A stretch of 9,093 bases of DNA from Candidatus Cloacimonadota bacterium (lineage in GTDB: Bacteria; Cloacimonadota; Cloacimonadia; Cloacimonadales; Cloacimonadaceae). The DNA is taken from positions 1-9,093 of the forward strand of contig JAQUJJ010000142.1 in the NCBI GenBank assembly GCA_028681035.1, read 5' to 3'. The notes beneath the pieces were generated by a model that ran no database searches, was not told where the DNA came from, and saw nothing but the letters and a program-made list of their open reading frames with translations. Made by a program: the position numbers and the translations under genes. Positions 1 to 6,091 of the stretch are shown one piece after another (the first letter of the stretch is position 1; each line of letters begins with the position of its first letter).

Positions 1-1835
1 CGCAATTCGGATGCCTCGCTGCCAATACGAAGATAGTGTGTTCCTTTCAGTTCCAGCAGAGTCTCCAGGATAATGCTATAGTCTTTCAGCCTTGCTTCTT
101 GTTTGCTGCTGTCTCTGGTGCTAAAATCCATTTTAGCCACATCTATATTGCGATAGAAGCACACTAACAGGCGTTGCAGGAAGCCACCTCTTTGATCTGC
201 TGCATCTTTCAGCTCGCTGAAAAACCATTCCTCGGTTGTCCCCCCAATAATGCTGAAGGCAGGTTTCTTGATATACTCGTTGATATCAATCTTTGCTATT
301 GCCTTGTCGTTGCCATCGAACATATCGGTGATCTCAGCTTTCATCCCGGCGTTATAATTCTTTTGCATTTCCAGCATCCAGGCGCTCATTTCGGTTTGCA
401 CAATCACGCGGTTGGGGTTTATGGATAGCAGATTCATCAGCCTTGCCTGAGTTGGCTTGTTTACCACGATGCTCTTCTCGATGCGTTCTTTGGATTCCAG
501 TTTATTCATTTTAGCGGTGTGCCCTGCAAGGCAGATCTGAGCAAGATTGATAACTGTTGTCTTACGGGAAATACTACTGGGACCTATTATCACCGCCCAG
601 ATATTGCAATAGTGCTTTGTACCTGCATTGCTGATGGCGATTCTGTTTCCTATGCTGCTTGCCACTATCGGAAGGAAGGCAGTTAGCTTTGCCCCTTCGC
701 TGCTATCGGTAATTTGGTTCGCAATCTCCACATATTCCCGCAATTCCTCCGGCAGCCGGCTGATATCCAGTGCCACATCCTTTTTATCCTGAAACATGCG
801 GATAAGCTCCGGGTAATCTTCCAGCGAATAGTTCTTGCTTTGGGGTGCGATAACGTTGCGCCAGCCGTACTTGCCGGCAATGAAGAATAAGCTGCCTATC
901 TTTACCGAAGGATATCTTTGCAGGCTATGCCACAGCCTATCCAGATTTTCCTGCGTTTCTGCGGGGTAGTGGGGATTGTGCAAAAACCTGTTCCAATAAT
1001 CCCGTCCTCTATCCCCCAGATGGTTGTAGAGGGCAATGCAAACCTTCATCCACTCGTGATACTCTATCTTCTGCCCGCAGAGATAATCCACCGCCAATTC
1101 CACATAACGCTCGCCGGGATCATCCACTATACGCTCGTTTTTGTCCGCATCCAGATTGGCTTGCAGCTCTTGTAGTGCCGAAGCATACTTGGCATCCGGC
1201 TTTGGCTCTGTTACATCTGCTTCCGGGTCAGTAGCGGCAGCGGAGCTTAGCAAAGCCCTAAACATATCAGGATCCAAAGCTTCATTCTCGGTGCAGATAA
1301 GCGCAGCATCCCAGCTCACAAAACAAGCACGGCACATATCCGCAGTTGCATCCGGCTTTTTCCCCAGCAAGTTGCTTGCTTCCTGCGCCAGCGAATCCCA
1401 GATAAGCTTATACAGCTTTGGCTCTGCTACAGGCTTGGCAAAGGCAACCAAAACCTTAACTCCGTCATTGGGGCTACGGAAGATATATTTTGCCCCGGGT
1501 ATCATCTCCACCGCTTTCTGCTTGAATGCTTCGATATCCTCCACATGGTCAAAATCCAATACAATCCCATTGGCTTGGCTTACATTCTCCGCTTTACGAG
1601 TGCCGTTCACCACCCCATACACGAAATAAGGCAGGTTCTTTTTCCACTTTGCCACACTGGCAGTATCATTATTGGCAGAGAACTGCCTGATTTTCTCCAC
1701 TGCTGCCCGATAGCTGCCATTCTGGATTTTTGCCATCACTTCCGCTAAAGGCTTCGGCTCCATCACTGTTTTTGCGATATCATATCCGCAACTCACCAGT
1801 CCCAACTTGTCTGTGTCCAATTTTGTATTAGCCAT
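1..1835 (-). CDS. Primase/helicase-like replication protein (BT4734/VirE-type AEP primase domain + PriCT-2 + DUF3987-like ATPase), C-terminus cut by window edge
   Basis: The frame is open from ATG 1835 through position 1 (611 codons), so the C-terminus lies outside. Three blocks can be read. Residues about 66-200 match the BT4734/VirE N-terminal primase-like domain: an acidic pair in VLDFDH (D94, D96), then FRSPNDGVKVLV (119-130), then DMCRACFVSWD (166-176). Residues about 242-326 look like a PriCT-2 domain, with conserved W262, W281 and W302 and the ending KIGSLFFIAGKYGW. From about 355 onward it resembles DUF3987, with a P-loop-like GPSSISRKTT (418-427) and a Walker B-like stretch RVIVQTEMS around residue 470. 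Family knowledge says such proteins prime and unwind DNA for phages, plasmids and integrative elements. The P-loop has Arg where Gly normally precedes Lys-Thr. A weak Shine-Dalgarno (AAAGG) lies 8 bases before the start. It follows the restriction-modification pair on the same strand but has its own upstream conserved element. Confidence 0.82.
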   Translation of the reverse strand, partial: MANTKLDTDKLGLVSCGYDIAKTVMEPKPLAEVMAKIQNGSYRAAVEKIRQFSANNDTASVAKWKKNLPYFVYGVVNGTRKAENVSQANGIVLDFDHVEDIEAFKQKAVEMIPGAKYIFRSPNDGVKVLVAFAKPVAEPKLYKLIWDSLAQEASNLLGKKPDATADMCRACFVSWDAALICTENEALDPDMFRALLSSAAATDPEADVTEPKPDAKYASALQELQANLDADKNERIVDDPGERYVELAVDYLCGQKIEYHEWMKVCIALYNHLGDRGRDYWNRFLHNPHYPAETQENLDRLWHSLQRYPSVKIGSLFFIAGKYGWRNVIAPQSKNYSLEDYPELIRMFQDKKDVALDISRLPEELREYVEIANQITDSSEGAKLTAFLPIVASSIGNRIAISNAGTKHYCNIWAVIIGPSSISRKTTVINLAQICLAGHTAKMNKLESKERIEKSIVVNKPTQARLMNLLSINPNRVIVQTEMSAWMLEMQKNYNAGMKAEITDMFDGNDKAIAKIDINEYIKKPAFSIIGGTTEEWFFSELKDAADQRGGFLQRLLVCFYRNIDVAKMDFSTRDSSKQEARLKDYSIILETLLELKGTHYLRIGSEASEL

Positions 1836-1851
1836 GTGTTCAACCTTTAGA

Positions 1852-1879
1852 CAATGCCTTGATTTTCGGTTGAGCATTG
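1852..1879 (-). other. Inverted repeat in the 5' leader of the primase gene
   Basis: CAATGC and GCATTG form a perfect 6-bp inverted repeat with a 16-base loop. It lies between the conserved upstream element and the primase start codon, so it would be in the mRNA leader if that element is the promoter. It is short and has no T-run, so it is not a convincing terminator. A regulatory role is only possible. Confidence 0.3.
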
Positions 1880-1904
1880 CCTAATATCTTTAGGCTAACA
1901 TTTG
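1880..1904 (-). promoter_or_regulatory. Conserved upstream element, copy C (primase gene)
   Basis: Read on the minus strand this is CAAATGTTAGCC followed by TAAAGATATTAGG. It matches 22 of 24 bases of the perfect repeat found at 5373-5397 and 5955-5979. It lies 69 bases upstream of the primase ATG and points toward it, as the other two copies point toward their genes. The A/T-rich hexamer TAAAGA/TATAGA could be a -10-like box. Promoter or operator is an inference from position and orientation. Confidence 0.55.
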
Positions 1905-1953
1905 AATTTAGTTTAGTGGCGTTGTATGATATAAGCGTAAAATAAACCGTCAG

Positions 1954-2571
1954 CTATACTTCTATATCTCCTATGATATGAGCTACAAGGCTCTTTTTAG
2001 CATAAAACGCTCTGCTTGTTGAGCCATGCCCGGGACCTTTTGTCCGTGCTTGTAAATAGATACCATCTCTTCCAGTCAGAGCACCGTAACCCTGGGTAAT
2101 CAATTTATTTCGAATTAGATCATAATCTTCTTTGATTTGTTGGATTAAACTCGAACTATCATTAAAATCAAATGACTGTACCTTTAAAAGGCGAGACTCA
2201 AGGTTATGACGCCCGTTCCAAGAAACAGCACAAAATATCAAGCTCTTTAGCTTTTCCCAGCAGTGGCTCTCATAGAACGAATGCTGTTCCAATTCGCTGG
2301 GGTTTATCATTGTTATTGCACATGTCTCTTTAGGTACCCAAGTACCTGCTTTCAATTCGAATGCTGTTGATTTTATCTCATAACACAATCCATTGGGTGC
2401 TTTTAAGTTGGAATTGGATAGTCCGGCTAATCTTTCAATTACAAGCCCCTTCCAACCTTTGTTTTGTTTCCCATCTTTATAAGTTGTTATCCCAAATTCC
2501 TCAGCATAATCAGCCAAGTCTTTTCCCGTATAGGACTGAAGCTTCATAACAGCATTAGCTCTTGTTATCAT
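1954..2571 (-). CDS. MutH/Sau3AI-family type II restriction endonuclease, probable GATC specificity
   Basis: This 205-aa protein reads along its length like MutH. It has YTGKDLA near the N-terminus, KGWKG (38-42), E46 in VIER, YEIK (E65, K67), an ET pair (82-83), SHCWEKLK (102-109, matching MutH's SH..KLK with its conserved lysine), and a C-terminal YLQARTKG (172-179) followed by an AFYAKKS segment. MutH and Sau3AI cut at GATC. Placed directly after a methyltransferase, it is best read as the restriction half of a type II system rather than a mismatch-repair nickase. The catalytic Asp of MutH (D70) has no clear equivalent: A58 or N60 sits there. ATG 2571 is preferred over TTG 2574, because AAGGAG ends 5 bases before the ATG but only 2 before the TTG. 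Only 9 bases separate it from the methyltransferase stop, which implies cotranscription. Confidence 0.85.
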   Translation of the reverse strand: MITRANAVMKLQSYTGKDLADYAEEFGITTYKDGKQNKGWKGLVIERLAGLSNSNLKAPNGLCYEIKSTAFELKAGTWVPKETCAITMINPSELEQHSFYESHCWEKLKSLIFCAVSWNGRHNLESRLLKVQSFDFNDSSSLIQQIKEDYDLIRNKLITQGYGALTGRDGIYLQARTKGPGHGSTSRAFYAKKSLVAHIIGDIEV

Positions 2572-2576
2572 CAAAT

Positions 2577-2582
2577 CTCCTT
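2577..2582 (-). promoter_or_regulatory. Ribosome binding site of the endonuclease gene, overlapping the methyltransferase stop codon
   Basis: AAGGAG on the minus strand overlaps the TAA stop of the methyltransferase (2583-2581) and stands 5 bases before ATG 2571. This decides the endonuclease start and suggests translational coupling, so that the endonuclease is made after the methyltransferase. Confidence 0.7.
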
Positions 2583-3483
2583 ATCTATCTAATCCTGGGA
2601 TGAGAGTCTGATCGTAAAACTCGTTGTATCTTTTAATCGTAAGTTCGATGTAACCCTGGTCAATTTCACATCCTATGTATTTCCTATTGCCGACCATAAG
2701 GCTTGCAATGCCTGTAGTACCTCCACCATTGAAGGGATCTAAAATAATATCTCCATCTTTTGTAGAGGATTCTACAATTCTTTTCAACAATGCTATAGGT
2801 TTTTGTGTGGGGTGCTTACCCTGCGTTTTTTCATTAGGGCGAGGAGTAGGGATGCTCCAAACAGAGCGCATTTGTGTATTGGGTTTTTTAAGGGGATCTT
2901 CAGCATAGATACCGTTCTTTACCGTTTCATAATTGAAGGTGTGCTTTGCCCCTTTATCTTTTCTTGCCCATAACACCGTCTCGTGAGAGGCAGTAAAAAA
3001 CCTGCATGATAGGTTGGGGGCTGCGTTTGGTTTAAACCATGCGATATCATTTAATATGTGAAACCCTAATTTTTGTAGTATATACCCACATTGATATATT
3101 GAGTGATAAGTCCCACTTATCCAAATTGTACCTTCAGGCTTCAAGACTCTTCTGCATTCACTAATCCATGATTCGTGAAAAACTGCATCTTCTTCGAATC
3201 CCTTTGACTTGTCCCACTTGCCTTTGTTAACCTTCACCATACGACCATTCTGGCATGTAAAGCCATCATTAGATAACATATAGGGGGGATCAGCAAAAAT
3301 CATATCTACATAATTAGCAGGAAAGTGGCTTAATGTTAACAGACAATCATCTTGATAGAGAGCAAAATTATCTGTCTTGAAGACAGGAGAAACTGTTTGA
3401 TGAGCTGGTTCGATCAAAGAAGCAGCGCATTTTATCTCGTTGCCACTTTGATGTTTTAGAGCTTCTTGAGGTATTAAAGACAT
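2581..3483 (-). CDS. DpnA-like beta-class DNA adenine-N6 methyltransferase, probable GATC specificity
   Basis: This 300-aa protein has motif IV DPPY at 65-68 before the target-recognition region, and the S-adenosylmethionine motif DPFNGGGTT (249-257) near the C-terminus. That order defines the beta class. KHPTQKP (223-229) is the usual motif X region. The wording MIFADPPYMLSN, KGKWDKSKGFEE, IWISGTYHSIY and APNLSCRFFTASHETVLWARK closely follows the DpnA (M.DpnIIB) GATC adenine methylase as I recall it, so N6-adenine methylation at GATC is the favoured call. The AdoMet loop reads GGG rather than the commoner GSG. AGGAGG stands 5 bases before the ATG. Its role would be to protect self DNA from the MutH-like nuclease encoded just downstream. 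DpnA enzymes can also methylate single-stranded DNA, which suits a mobile element, but that is only known for the family. Confidence 0.92.
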   Translation of the reverse strand: MSLIPQEALKHQSGNEIKCAASLIEPAHQTVSPVFKTDNFALYQDDCLLTLSHFPANYVDMIFADPPYMLSNDGFTCQNGRMVKVNKGKWDKSKGFEEDAVFHESWISECRRVLKPEGTIWISGTYHSIYQCGYILQKLGFHILNDIAWFKPNAAPNLSCRFFTASHETVLWARKDKGAKHTFNYETVKNGIYAEDPLKKPNTQMRSVWSIPTPRPNEKTQGKHPTQKPIALLKRIVESSTKDGDIILDPFNGGGTTGIASLMVGNRKYIGCEIDQGYIELTIKRYNEFYDQTLIPGLDR

Positions 3484-3488
3484 ATTGT

Positions 3489-3494
3489 CCTCCT
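3489..3494 (-). promoter_or_regulatory. Ribosome binding site of the methyltransferase gene
   Basis: A full AGGAGG on the minus strand lies 5 bases before ATG 3483. It is stronger than the sites of the neighbouring genes and fixes the start. Confidence 0.75.
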
Positions 3495-3624
3495 GCCTTA
3501 CATTTCAATAACACCATGATTGAAGCAAGTCATTTTTAGTCAACATATTCTTTAGCTGGTTGCGAGAAATGTTTTATCTTATTAGGCTGCGATAATGAGT
3601 AGCCGTATCACTATATGTAAATGC

Positions 3625-3648
3625 CATCATTTCATCATTTCATCATTT
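3625..3648 (+). repeat. Three tandem copies of CATCATTT
   Basis: Three perfect contiguous 8-bp units. Their reverse complement AAATGATG is one base away from AAACGATG, repeated at 3772-3787. The two arms flank an AT-rich stretch in the gene-free zone between the 323-aa gene and the methyltransferase. They could be iterons or protein-binding sites. Confidence 0.75.
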
Positions 3649-3771
3649 ACAGCCCCCTTACACTCCCAGAGAAACTCAATATCTATATTCATATATACTA
3701 TATATTCCATATATTTAACTATATCTATAGATACTATATCCTAATCCTCTCTTCCTGGCTACAGGCTGGGG
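3649..3771. other. AT-rich segment between inverted short repeats, candidate replication origin or regulatory region
   Basis: Positions about 3678-3742 are almost entirely A and T with repeated TATATAC/ATATCTAT words, including the perfect 12-bp palindrome TATCTATAGATA (3722-3733). The segment is flanked by short tandem repeats in opposite orientation and lies in an element that encodes a primase. An easily melted region bordered by iterons fits an origin, but no DnaA box or initiator gene was recognised. It may instead be only the AT-rich upstream region of the methyltransferase. Confidence 0.35.
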
Positions 3772-3798
3772 AAACGATGAAACGATGAAAGTGATGAT
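3772..3798 (+). repeat. Right-hand short repeats (AAACGATG x2, then AAAGTGATGAT)
   Basis: Two perfect AAACGATG units (3772-3779, 3780-3787) are followed by a degenerate third. They mirror the CATCATTT units at 3625-3648, with one base changed per unit. In a minus-strand transcript the two arms could pair through G-U wobbles. Confidence 0.6.
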
Positions 3799-3807
3799 AA
3801 AAGAAAA

Positions 3808-3828
3808 AGGCGGGGTGCACACCCGCCT
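3808..3828 (-). terminator. Rho-independent terminator of the 323-aa gene
   Basis: A perfect 7-bp stem AGGCGGG/CCCGCCT surrounds a 7-base loop. On the minus strand it is followed by TTTTTCTTTTATC. It lies 54 bases past the stop codon at 3883, so transcription of the 323-aa gene should end before the restriction-modification cassette. Confidence 0.88.
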
Positions 3829-3882
3829 CTTCTATTACATTTATTCTGGCTATTCAGGGTATTCTTGCTTGACTCTCCGTTC

Positions 3883-4854
3883 CTATATTTTCCAGTAGAA
3901 CTTGCCGTTATCGAAACGAAAGTACTTGTTTATCAGCTCTCGTTCCGGGCTTCCTTCCGGGAAAATGGAAATGGAGCGCATCATGCTCATCTTTACGCAA
4001 GCATAGCTCTTGATATTCTCTGGAGATTTAAAAAACCTAGCTCTACCAAACTTGCTTTTGCCTTTAGGCTTCCATCCCATAGCTTCCGATATGAATTGTC
4101 TTAGTATTCCTAAATGACGCTTTTCTTCTTCAGTTATCTCACCAGTCCCTTCCTTCTTTAATAAGCGTCCTCTTTCCTTCAACATTTGACTGATGTAGGT
4201 ATCATCAAATTTCTCGATAGCATTTGGTTCATTTTCTATGGATAATTCGCCAACAAATATGGCTTCGTCGATAATCGAAGCTAAGTCAACAGGATTGCAG
4301 AGTTGCCAATACCCTTCCTTTTGCCTCTCCGATAGTCCTGCGGTAGGTGCGTTCGTACAGGCGGACGCCGGTCCGCCCAAGTTTATGCTGTTGTCGCTGC
4401 GGAGAGCGACCTTACCTTGCGAATCTGCTTCGGTTTCCCTAAACAAATCACAAGAGGTGAATCCTTTTCCCTGGTTGTCAATCAGGTGTTTCAGGTGTTT
4501 CAGGCGTTTCACACCATCATAATTCTCCCATTCCATAAGTTGGTTCTTTAGCCACAACCCTTCCAGATAGCAATTGTAATCATCATATCCGTTAGCGGCA
4601 GTGAACTCCGTCAGATACGCCTGACACAGCATGAAACAGTGCATTGCAGACGCAAACACACTTTCGCCATTTTGCATCATCTGATGGCACTTGTTTTTGA
4701 ATTGCTTAAATTGTTGCCTTACAGTCCTTTCATGTTCTGGACTTAAAGTATGCTCTCCGATAAACAGTTTGTTTTTTTTTATCAGCACATTACAAATAGC
4801 GTTAAACGCTTGTGACTTATCTTGTGCGAGGAAGGGCTTGCTTAATCCTTCCAT
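3883..4854 (-). CDS. Hypothetical protein, 323 aa, carrying an in-frame palindromic insertion
   Basis: I do not recognise the family. The protein is soluble, with no signal peptide or membrane segment. Residues 1-150 look mostly helical, with scattered Cys (C21, and CHQMM, HCFMLCQ) and Lys/Arg-rich stretches. Residues about 155-180 (VALRSDNSINLGGPASACTNAP) are Gly/Ala/Ser-rich, unlike their surroundings, and are encoded by a GC-rich palindromic DNA element. After residue 215 a helical, basic section (KERGRLLKKE, EEEKRHLGILRQF) leads to a C-terminus ending in KFYWKI. ATG 4854 is the first ATG after an in-frame TGA about 45 bases upstream. There is no Shine-Dalgarno; a hairpin stands there instead. 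A run of nine A falls at codons 25-28. The gene lies next to a replication and defence module, so it may belong to the same element, but no function can be assigned. Confidence 0.75.
   Translation of the reverse strand: MEGLSKPFLAQDKSQAFNAICNVLIKKNKLFIGEHTLSPEHERTVRQQFKQFKNKCHQMMQNGESVFASAMHCFMLCQAYLTEFTAANGYDDYNCYLEGLWLKNQLMEWENYDGVKRLKHLKHLIDNQGKGFTSCDLFRETEADSQGKVALRSDNSINLGGPASACTNAPTAGLSERQKEGYWQLCNPVDLASIIDEAIFVGELSIENEPNAIEKFDDTYISQMLKERGRLLKKEGTGEITEEEKRHLGILRQFISEAMGWKPKGKSKFGRARFFKSPENIKSYACVKMSMMRSISIFPEGSPERELINKYFRFDNGKFYWKI
4331..4417 (-). repeat. GC-rich palindromic element inside a coding region
   Basis: Two hairpins lie here: GGCGGAC/GTCCGCC (4360-4366 with 4371-4377, loop GCCG) and GTCGCT/AGCGAC (4393-4398 with 4405-4410). 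The stretch is much richer in GC than its flanks. If the element spans about 87 bases it adds 29 codons in frame without a stop. This resembles palindromic repeat elements that spread into genes, such as those of Rickettsia. The outer borders are estimated. Confidence 0.5.
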
Positions 4855-5372
4855 GCGTGAAGCCCATGACTGGGCTGTTTTACGACTATAACTTATTCAT
4901 TTCCCTTATGCCGTCTTATTGCGCGGCATTTATTAGTCATATTAGGTTTAGCCACTTTTGGCATAGAAAACCGCTGAAACACGCCGATTTTGCAATCGTG
5001 TTGCTCCGGTTCTCACTATTACACTTATCTCCCAATAGTTGATGGTTGCACATCCACCAATGGGGGTCGAGATATTGGAGGCAGAACCGTTGTATATTCG
5101 TCTGTCTCTCTCTCTCTCCCTCCATCCTTTCAGCCTTCGCAAACATTTGGTATCTCCTCACTTTTGTTATTTATCAGTCCTATGCACGTCTGATATATGA
5201 GTCCAGTGAAACAGACCTGCATATTCTGTCCAGTAGAGAAATTCATTTTGCTGTTGTTTTTTTTCCACAAATCGATAGCCAATATATGCCAATTAGTTGC
5301 AGCTTTATACCAGTTTTTTCAATATTTGAACTTAGCGTCAGAATTAGCAGAGCTATTGTATTTAAGCGATTC
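4855..5372. other. Divergent intergenic region without a supported gene
   Basis: It separates the minus-strand cluster from the plus-strand genes. Contents seen: a perfect hairpin AGCCCA-TGAC-TGGGCT (4861-4876) touching the start of the 323-aa gene; a second inverted repeat ATGCCG/CGGCAT (4908-4913 with 4924-4929); and a CT-dinucleotide tract around 5101-5120. Short open frames here overlap one another, begin at weak codons and lack ribosome sites, so none is called. Promoters for the divergent genes should be here but no clear sigma-70 pair was seen. Confidence 0.5.
4861..4876 (-). promoter_or_regulatory. Hairpin just upstream of the 323-aa gene start
   Basis: A perfect 6-bp stem with tetraloop (AGCCCA-GTCA-TGGGCT on the minus strand) ends 6 bases before ATG 4854, exactly where a ribosome site would be expected. 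It could block or control initiation, or it could show that the true start is elsewhere. Confidence 0.4.
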
Positions 5373-5397
5373 CCAAATGTTAGCCTATAGATAGTAG
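5373..5397 (+). promoter_or_regulatory. Conserved upstream element, copy A
   Basis: This 25-base sequence, with core TTAGCCTATAGATAGTAG, is identical to 5955-5979 and nearly identical to the minus-strand copy at 1904-1880. It begins 135 bases before the start of the first small paralogue. TATAGAT could serve as a -10 box. Position and orientation suggest a promoter, operator or other recognition site. Confidence 0.6.
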
Positions 5398-5507
5398 GAA
5401 GCAGTTCATACCCAGCACAGGCTATACTCAGACACAACACAAGCCTAAGTATGAGCATGGTATGATGATACACTAATATATTTATAAACAAAACAGGAGA
5501 GCACAAA

Positions 5508-5945
5508 ATGGAAGTTACATTCAAGAACTTATTACAGGCATACAGCGGTAAATGCGATGGCTTGGTTTATTATTACAACCGCAGATTAAACAAAGTGATT
5601 GCCCGCAGATTGCCGGAAATCAGTCCGCATGCAGGGAATGCACGGCTTACTGCCATCAGCCACAACCTGAAAGAGCTGAACCCCAGCGAAGAGTATCGCA
5701 CCGATTTGAAGCTATACACCGAGCTGCTGCGCATGAAGGAAAAGACCAACTGTTTCTATTCCTGGAGCAATGTATTCCGTAAGCTGATGTTTGGCATGGC
5801 AAAGAGAGACGCTATAGATTTGGCAGAGCTCACCAAAGCTGAGATATACGCAAATACACTTCCCTGCATAAGCGTGAGAGCTGCTGTAGAAGCTGGTTTA
5901 TTGCCGCCAGTGGTGGGATACGAAAGATTTATTGCCCAAATCTGA
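5508..5945 (+). CDS. Small protein of unknown function, paralogue 1 (145 aa)
   Basis: I do not recognise a named family. AGGAG lies 8 bases before the ATG. The protein is clearly related to the product of the gene at 6092. Shared landmarks by position are an N-terminal M-V-FK, YSG-x2-D near residue 12, a central DLK-YT, an F-K-MF-AK-D-IDLA-LT block around residues 89-107, and a closing AV(E/D)-G-LP-V-G. There is no signal peptide, transmembrane helix or obvious catalytic motif. The conserved block near residue 100 looks helical. It is preceded by the 25-base upstream element and stands about 650 bases from the divergent minus-strand cluster. No terminator separates it from the next gene, so readthrough is possible. 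A structural or accessory protein of a mobile element is conceivable, but nothing in the sequence proves it. Confidence 0.75.
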   Translation: MEVTFKNLLQAYSGKCDGLVYYYNRRLNKVIARRLPEISPHAGNARLTAISHNLKELNPSEEYRTDLKLYTELLRMKEKTNCFYSWSNVFRKLMFGMAKRDAIDLAELTKAEIYANTLPCISVRAAVEAGLLPPVVGYERFIAQI

Positions 5946-5954
5946 AGAATAGCT

Positions 5955-5979
5955 CCAAATGTTAGCCTATAGATAGTAG
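5955..5979 (+). promoter_or_regulatory. Conserved upstream element, copy B
   Basis: An exact repeat of the 25 bases at 5373-5397. It begins 10 bases after the stop of the first paralogue and 137 bases before the start of the second, almost the same spacing as copy A. This suggests each small gene has its own promoter or operator. Confidence 0.6.
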
Positions 5980-5993
5980 AGGGACAAATTGGT

Positions 5994-6052
5994 GTGCCAA
6001 ACAGTGGGGTGGTGAACTCCGTTTCACCACGTGCCAAATCAGAGTTTGGCAC
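5994..6052 (+). other. Palindromic cluster with alternative pairings between the two paralogues
   Basis: Two perfect 8-bp hairpins stand back to back: GTGGTGAA/TTCACCAC (6009-6016 with 6023-6030) and GTGCCAAA/TTTGGCAC (6031-6038 with 6045-6052). The upstream GTGCCAAAC (5994-6002) can instead pair over 9 bp with GTTTGGCAC (6044-6052), enclosing the first hairpin and preventing the second. If copy B is a promoter, this is in the leader of the second paralogue. It could be an attenuator-like switch or a REP-like repeat element. There is no T-run after it. Confidence 0.55.
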
Positions 6053-6091
6053 CCCATAAACTCCCTACTAAAATATTGGAGGACTTTTATA

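Noticed and set aside
1141..1629. Plus-strand open frame of 162 codons
   Set aside because: It lies wholly inside the minus-strand primase gene, which has clear domain motifs, and it has no ribosome site; it is antisense to that gene.
1929..1942. ATATAAGCGTAA shared with about 7073-7084
   Set aside because: A single 12-base match on the same strand in 9 kb is expected by chance, and one copy lies downstream of a minus-strand gene, so it is not a consistent promoter.
5101..5135. CT-dinucleotide tract as a phase-variation switch
   Set aside because: It is not within or just upstream of any supported gene, so a switching role cannot be argued from this sequence.
5046..5390. Plus-strand open frame of 114 codons in the divergent spacer
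   Set aside because: It starts at TTG, lacks a ribosome site, overlaps other frames of equal quality and runs into the conserved 25-bp element.
5243..5524. Minus-strand hydrophobic open frame of 93 codons
   Set aside because: It overlaps the start and ribosome site of the first paralogue and the upstream element. Its hydrophobicity follows from the AT-rich sequence, and no ribosome site was seen.
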